DNA from: Pseudomonadota bacterium
GTDB lineage: Bacteria; Pseudomonadota; Alphaproteobacteria; Rhizobiales; Xanthobacteraceae
Assembly (NCBI GenBank): GCA_023405565.1
Contig: JAEXXW010000380.1
Location: 1-7,549, forward strand
DNA: 7,549 nt
Direction: 5' to 3'
The translations under genes and the position numbers were made by a program. Shown one piece after another: positions 5,586 through 7,549 of this stretch. Numbering within the stretch: the stretch's first letter is position 1; each line of letters begins with the position of its first letter. The notes under the pieces are model-generated. The model had not been told where the DNA came from. It was given only the letters and a program-made list of their open reading frames with translations, and ran no database searches.

Positions 5586-5597
5586 CCGGTAAGTCCG

Positions 5598-6677
5598 ATG
5601 GATAGCCTTTTTGGGGAAGGAACGTCGCTGCCGGTGCGTTTTTTCATCGCGTTCGTCGTCGTTTTCGCGCTGATCGGCCTGACCGCGTGGCTGATCCGGC
5701 GCTTCGGCTCAGGCAGTCTGCGCGGCCAGAATGCGCGGGGCCGCGCGCCGCGTCTGGCGGTGATCGAAGCCGGTCCGGTTGATGGCCGGCGCAAGCTGGT
5801 GTTGATCCGCCGCGACAATGTCGAGCATCTGATCATGATCGGCGGACCAAACGACGTCCTCGTCGAAGCCAATATTGTCCGCGGTCAGAGCGGCCGCGAG
5901 CGGGCGTCGTCCGTCGCCGACAACCTCACACGCGTTCTGGCCGGCGCCGCGAGCGAAGAACCGAACTGGCCGCCGCTGCAGCCGGAGGTCGCGCCGCGTC
6001 CGGCCCCTGCCCCCCGGCCTGTGCCGCTGGAGGATTCGTCGCAATGGGCACTGCAGCCCGAACAAGCCCCGCCACCAGCGCTGCCAAAACGGCCGCGTGC
6101 AGTTGACCCATTGGCTGGCCTTGCCGCTGAATTGTCTGTCCGCCCGGTTGAGCCTGCTGCTCCCGCTCCGCGTCCGGCTCCGGCTGTGGAAGCCCCGCGC
6201 GTGGAGATGCCGCGCGCAGAAGCGCCACGCATGGAGACACCGCGGGTCGAAATGCCACGCGCTACCCCCAAACCAGTGGTTGCGGCGCCCGTGTCGCCCG
6301 CACCAGCGCCCGCCGCGGCTCCGGTTGCTTCGCAGCCATCGAGTGATCAAAATCTCGCCGATATGGCCCAGCGCCTTGAAGCGGCGCTACGCCGACCGAC
6401 CGCTCCTGCGGCGCCGCGACCGGTTGCAACGCCTCCGGCTTCGAAACCACTCGTCGAAGGGCGCGTCACGCCGACTGCTCCGGCCGCAGGGCCGGCCAAG
6501 ACACCGGAAGCCGCTGCGCCTACGGCCGTCGATAAGGCCACTGAACCGACCGTTAAGCCGGCGTCTGCTCCTGCAAAAGCGGCGCCTGAAAAATCAAACC
6601 AGCCGGACGATGTGTTCGGCAGCCTCGAGGAAGAAATGGCAAATCTTCTCGGCCGCCCCGCAGGCAAGCCGTCTTGA
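5598..6677 (+). CDS. fliO: Flagellar export-gate assembly protein FliO with long Pro/Ala-rich tail
   Basis: FliO is a bitopic inner-membrane protein that helps FliP assemble into the export gate. The 359-residue product starts with a membrane helix (about 15-33). A compact domain follows at about 50-97, RLAVIEAGPVDGRRKLVLI then RRDNVEHLIMIGGPNDVLVE, which resembles the FliO domain of Hyphomicrobiales. The remaining 260 or so residues are a Pro/Ala-rich, probably disordered cytoplasmic tail. It contains five PRxEx-type pentapeptides (200-224) and two helix-like islands: SDQNLADMAQRLEAALRRP (249-267) and the C-terminal DVFGSLEEEMANLLGRPAG (338-356). FliO proteins in enteric bacteria are far shorter (about 100-140). 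The start at 5598 is chosen over a GTG at 5577 because of AGGAGG upstream. The stop overlaps the fliP start (TGATG), so the two are translationally linked. The tail's function is unknown. Confidence 0.88.
   Translation: MDSLFGEGTSLPVRFFIAFVVVFALIGLTAWLIRRFGSGSLRGQNARGRAPRLAVIEAGPVDGRRKLVLIRRDNVEHLIMIGGPNDVLVEANIVRGQSGRERASSVADNLTRVLAGAASEEPNWPPLQPEVAPRPAPAPRPVPLEDSSQWALQPEQAPPPALPKRPRAVDPLAGLAAELSVRPVEPAAPAPRPAPAVEAPRVEMPRAEAPRMETPRVEMPRATPKPVVAAPVSPAPAPAAAPVASQPSSDQNLADMAQRLEAALRRPTAPAAPRPVATPPASKPLVEGRVTPTAPAAGPAKTPEAAAPTAVDKATEPTVKPASAPAKAAPEKSNQPDDVFGSLEEEMANLLGRPAGKPS
6195..6269 (+). repeat. Five degenerate 15-bp tandem repeats inside fliO
   Basis: Codons 200-224 of fliO encode PRVEM, PRAEA, PRMET, PRVEM and PRATP in tandem. 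At DNA level the units are 15 bp (CCGCGCGTGGAGATG-like) with synonymous differences, so they are not recent perfect copies. Such in-frame 15-bp units can expand or contract by slippage without breaking the gene. Confidence 0.7.
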
Positions 6678-7420
6678 TGCGACCAATCGCGTGCTGCGTC
6701 CGTCTGTTGACGGTGGCCGCGATCTTCGTAGTTCTTCCAAGCACAGCCTTCTCGCAAGATATCAGTATCAATTTCGGCCAGGGCGCCGGATTGACCGAAC
6801 GCGCGATTCAGATGATCGCGCTGATCACGGTGCTGTCGCTGGCGCCGTCCATTCTCGTGATGATGACCTCATTCACGCGGATTGTTGTCGTCCTCTCGCT
6901 CCTGCGCACCGCGCTCGGCACAGGTACAGCACCACCCAATTCGGTGCTGATGGCGCTGGCGCTGTTCCTCACCGCCTTCATCATGGGCCCCGCCTTCCAG
7001 AACGCCTACGAAGTCGGCTTGCGTCCGCTCGCGAATAACGAAATCAACGCCGAGCAGGCATTCCAGCGGTCATCGGGGCCGTTCAAGACCTTCATGCTGA
7101 AGAATGTGCGCGAGAAGGATCTCGCGCTGTTCATGGATCTGTCGCGCGAGACGAAAGCTGCAACGCCGGAAGACGTATCCCTGCGCGTCCTGATTCCGGC
7201 CTTCATGATTTCGGAATTGAAGCGCGCTTTCGAGATCGGCTTCCTCCTGTTCCTGCCTTTTCTCATCATCGATCTCGTCGTCGCATCGGTGCTGATGTCG
7301 ATGGGCATGATGATGCTGCCGCCGGTCGTCGTATCCCTGCCCTTCAAGCTGATCTTCTTTGTGCTTGTCGACGGCTGGTCCCTTGTCGCCGGCAGTCTGG
7401 TGCAGAGTTACGGGACTTAG
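6677..7420 (+). CDS. fliP: Flagellar export gate protein FliP
   Basis: Core subunit of the export-gate channel, five copies per gate. The 247-residue product has a cleavable signal peptide (hydrophobic 8-21, likely cut after AFS at residue 26), as known for FliP. It then shows LSLAPSILVMMTSFTRIVVV (53-72), LRTALGTGTAPPNSVLMALALFLTAFIMGP and, after the periplasmic loop, LRVLIPAFMISELKRAFEIGF (169-189). The helix LIIDLVVASVLMSMG leads into MMMLPP (211-216), the Met-rich region known as the methionine gasket. Length is normal. The ATG at 6677 shares its A with the fliO TGA. The in-frame TTG just before it is rejected, because the overlap start is standard and gives the proper signal peptide. No strong ribosome site is visible, so coupling to fliO is likely. 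Confidence 0.97.
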   Translation: MRPIACCVRLLTVAAIFVVLPSTAFSQDISINFGQGAGLTERAIQMIALITVLSLAPSILVMMTSFTRIVVVLSLLRTALGTGTAPPNSVLMALALFLTAFIMGPAFQNAYEVGLRPLANNEINAEQAFQRSSGPFKTFMLKNVREKDLALFMDLSRETKAATPEDVSLRVLIPAFMISELKRAFEIGFLLFLPFLIIDLVVASVLMSMGMMMLPPVVVSLPFKLIFFVLVDGWSLVAGSLVQSYGT

Positions 7421-7447
7421 CGACGCTGCCTGCAAGTGGCAGCGTTG
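7421..7447. terminator. Hairpin directly after fliP, possible terminator
   Basis: ACGCTGCC (7423-7430) and GGCAGCGT (7438-7445) are perfect 8-bp arms around TGCAAGT. They extend to 10 pairs (7421-7447) if one G-U is allowed. It begins at the base after the fliP stop. No T-tract follows on either strand, so termination strength is uncertain. Its place between fliP and a possible convergent gene would suit a shared 3'-end structure. Confidence 0.5.
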
Positions 7448-7449
7448 TC

Positions 7450-7549
7450 CTAACGCGCAACACGTTTTGAAATCGATGCTGTCGGCGCCGGATCGGCATC
7501 GGTGCGCGAGGATTGCTTCCGGGCTTGTGGTTCTGGCACCACAGACGAC
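7450..7549 (-). CDS. Possible C-terminal end of a convergent gene (partial, unidentified)
   Basis: On the minus strand a frame enters from the right edge and ends at TAG (7452-7450), giving 32 residues including PEPQARKQSSRTDADPAP and ending KRVAR. The composition is polar and Pro/Ala/Arg-rich, like a disordered protein tail. The stop lies 29 nt from the fliP stop, with the 7421-7447 hairpin between, as expected for convergent genes. Other frames here are also open, including a plus-strand ATG at 7476, and codon bias is not decisive. No function can be assigned. Confidence 0.25.
   Translation of the reverse strand, partial: SSVVPEPQARKQSSRTDADPAPTASISKRVAR

Larger units (their letters stand above)
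5293..5597. promoter_or_regulatory. Divergent control region between flgB and fliO
   Basis: A 305-bp non-coding stretch, visibly more AT-rich than its flanks, feeding both flagellar operons. It contains a perfect CtrA-type box (5375-5389), a degenerate copy (5502-5516), two GGCAA-N3-TTGCC dyads (5352-5364 and 5527-5539), and three GANTC sites (5330-5334, 5338-5342, 5474-5478). A hairpin-capable fliO leader and a perfect AGGAGG ribosome site (5580-5585) lie on the right. Scanning both strands for GG-N10-GC gave only poor sigma-54 candidates. Sigma-70-type elements are weak: TTAACA (5375-5380) with TATTTA (5396-5401) toward fliO at a short 15-nt spacing. Confidence 0.8.

Noticed and set aside
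5875..7038. 387-codon plus-strand frame across fliO and fliP
   Set aside because: It is a shifted-frame shadow (Arg/Leu/Pro/Ser-rich) of the FliO tail and the FliP N-terminus, both supported by their own motifs.
7476..7549. Plus-strand ATG frame to the right edge after fliP
   Set aside because: It has no ribosome site and only 24 codons; it overlaps an equally open minus-strand frame, so it cannot be supported.

Overview
The window is a flagellar gene block followed by the cell-cycle histidine kinase gene cckA. It comes from a GC-rich alphaproteobacterium, most likely Hyphomicrobiales of the Bradyrhizobium/Rhodopseudomonas/Afipia group. That placement is an inference from the gene order (flgB-flgC-fliE-fliQ-fliR-flhB-cckA divergent from fliO-fliP), the FliO and FlgB sequence style, a CtrA-type box, and an ATTCCGGG/CCCGGAAT palindromic repeat of a kind I associate with those genomes. 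No search was run.

Layout. On the minus strand, transcription runs from about 5292 to the left edge: flgB and flgC (proximal rod), fliE (MS-ring/rod adaptor), fliQ and fliR (export gate), and flhB (export switch), with gaps of 11-44 nt. A 169-nt gap filled with inverted repeats (1683-1851) follows. Then comes cckA in the same direction, cut by the window edge inside its ATPase domain. On the plus strand, fliO and fliP (export-gate assembly factor and gate subunit) overlap at a TGATG junction. They end at a hairpin (7421-7447), after which a possible convergent gene tail enters from the right edge.

The 305-bp divergent region (5293-5597) is the regulatory centre. It holds a perfect TTAA-N7-TTAA CtrA-type box, a weaker TTAG-N7-TTAG copy, three GANTC (CcrM-type) sites, and two copies of the dyad GGCAA-N3-TTGCC. 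The two dyads lie 59 and 58 nt upstream of the flgB and fliO start codons respectively.

How it fits together. FliP, FliQ, FliR and FlhB form the core of the flagellar type III export gate, which FliO helps assemble. FliE, FlgB and FlgC are the first structures built on it. In alphaproteobacteria CckA feeds phosphate through ChpT to CtrA, and CtrA commonly sits at the top of the flagellar hierarchy. A CtrA box ahead of an operon pointing into cckA is therefore a plausible feedback arrangement. I see no CRISPR array, insertion sequence, tRNA or rRNA. The most unusual points are the paired dyads, a 10+1+10 palindrome across the fliE stop codon, the compound palindromic element before cckA, and an apparent internal duplication in FliE that accounts for its extra length.
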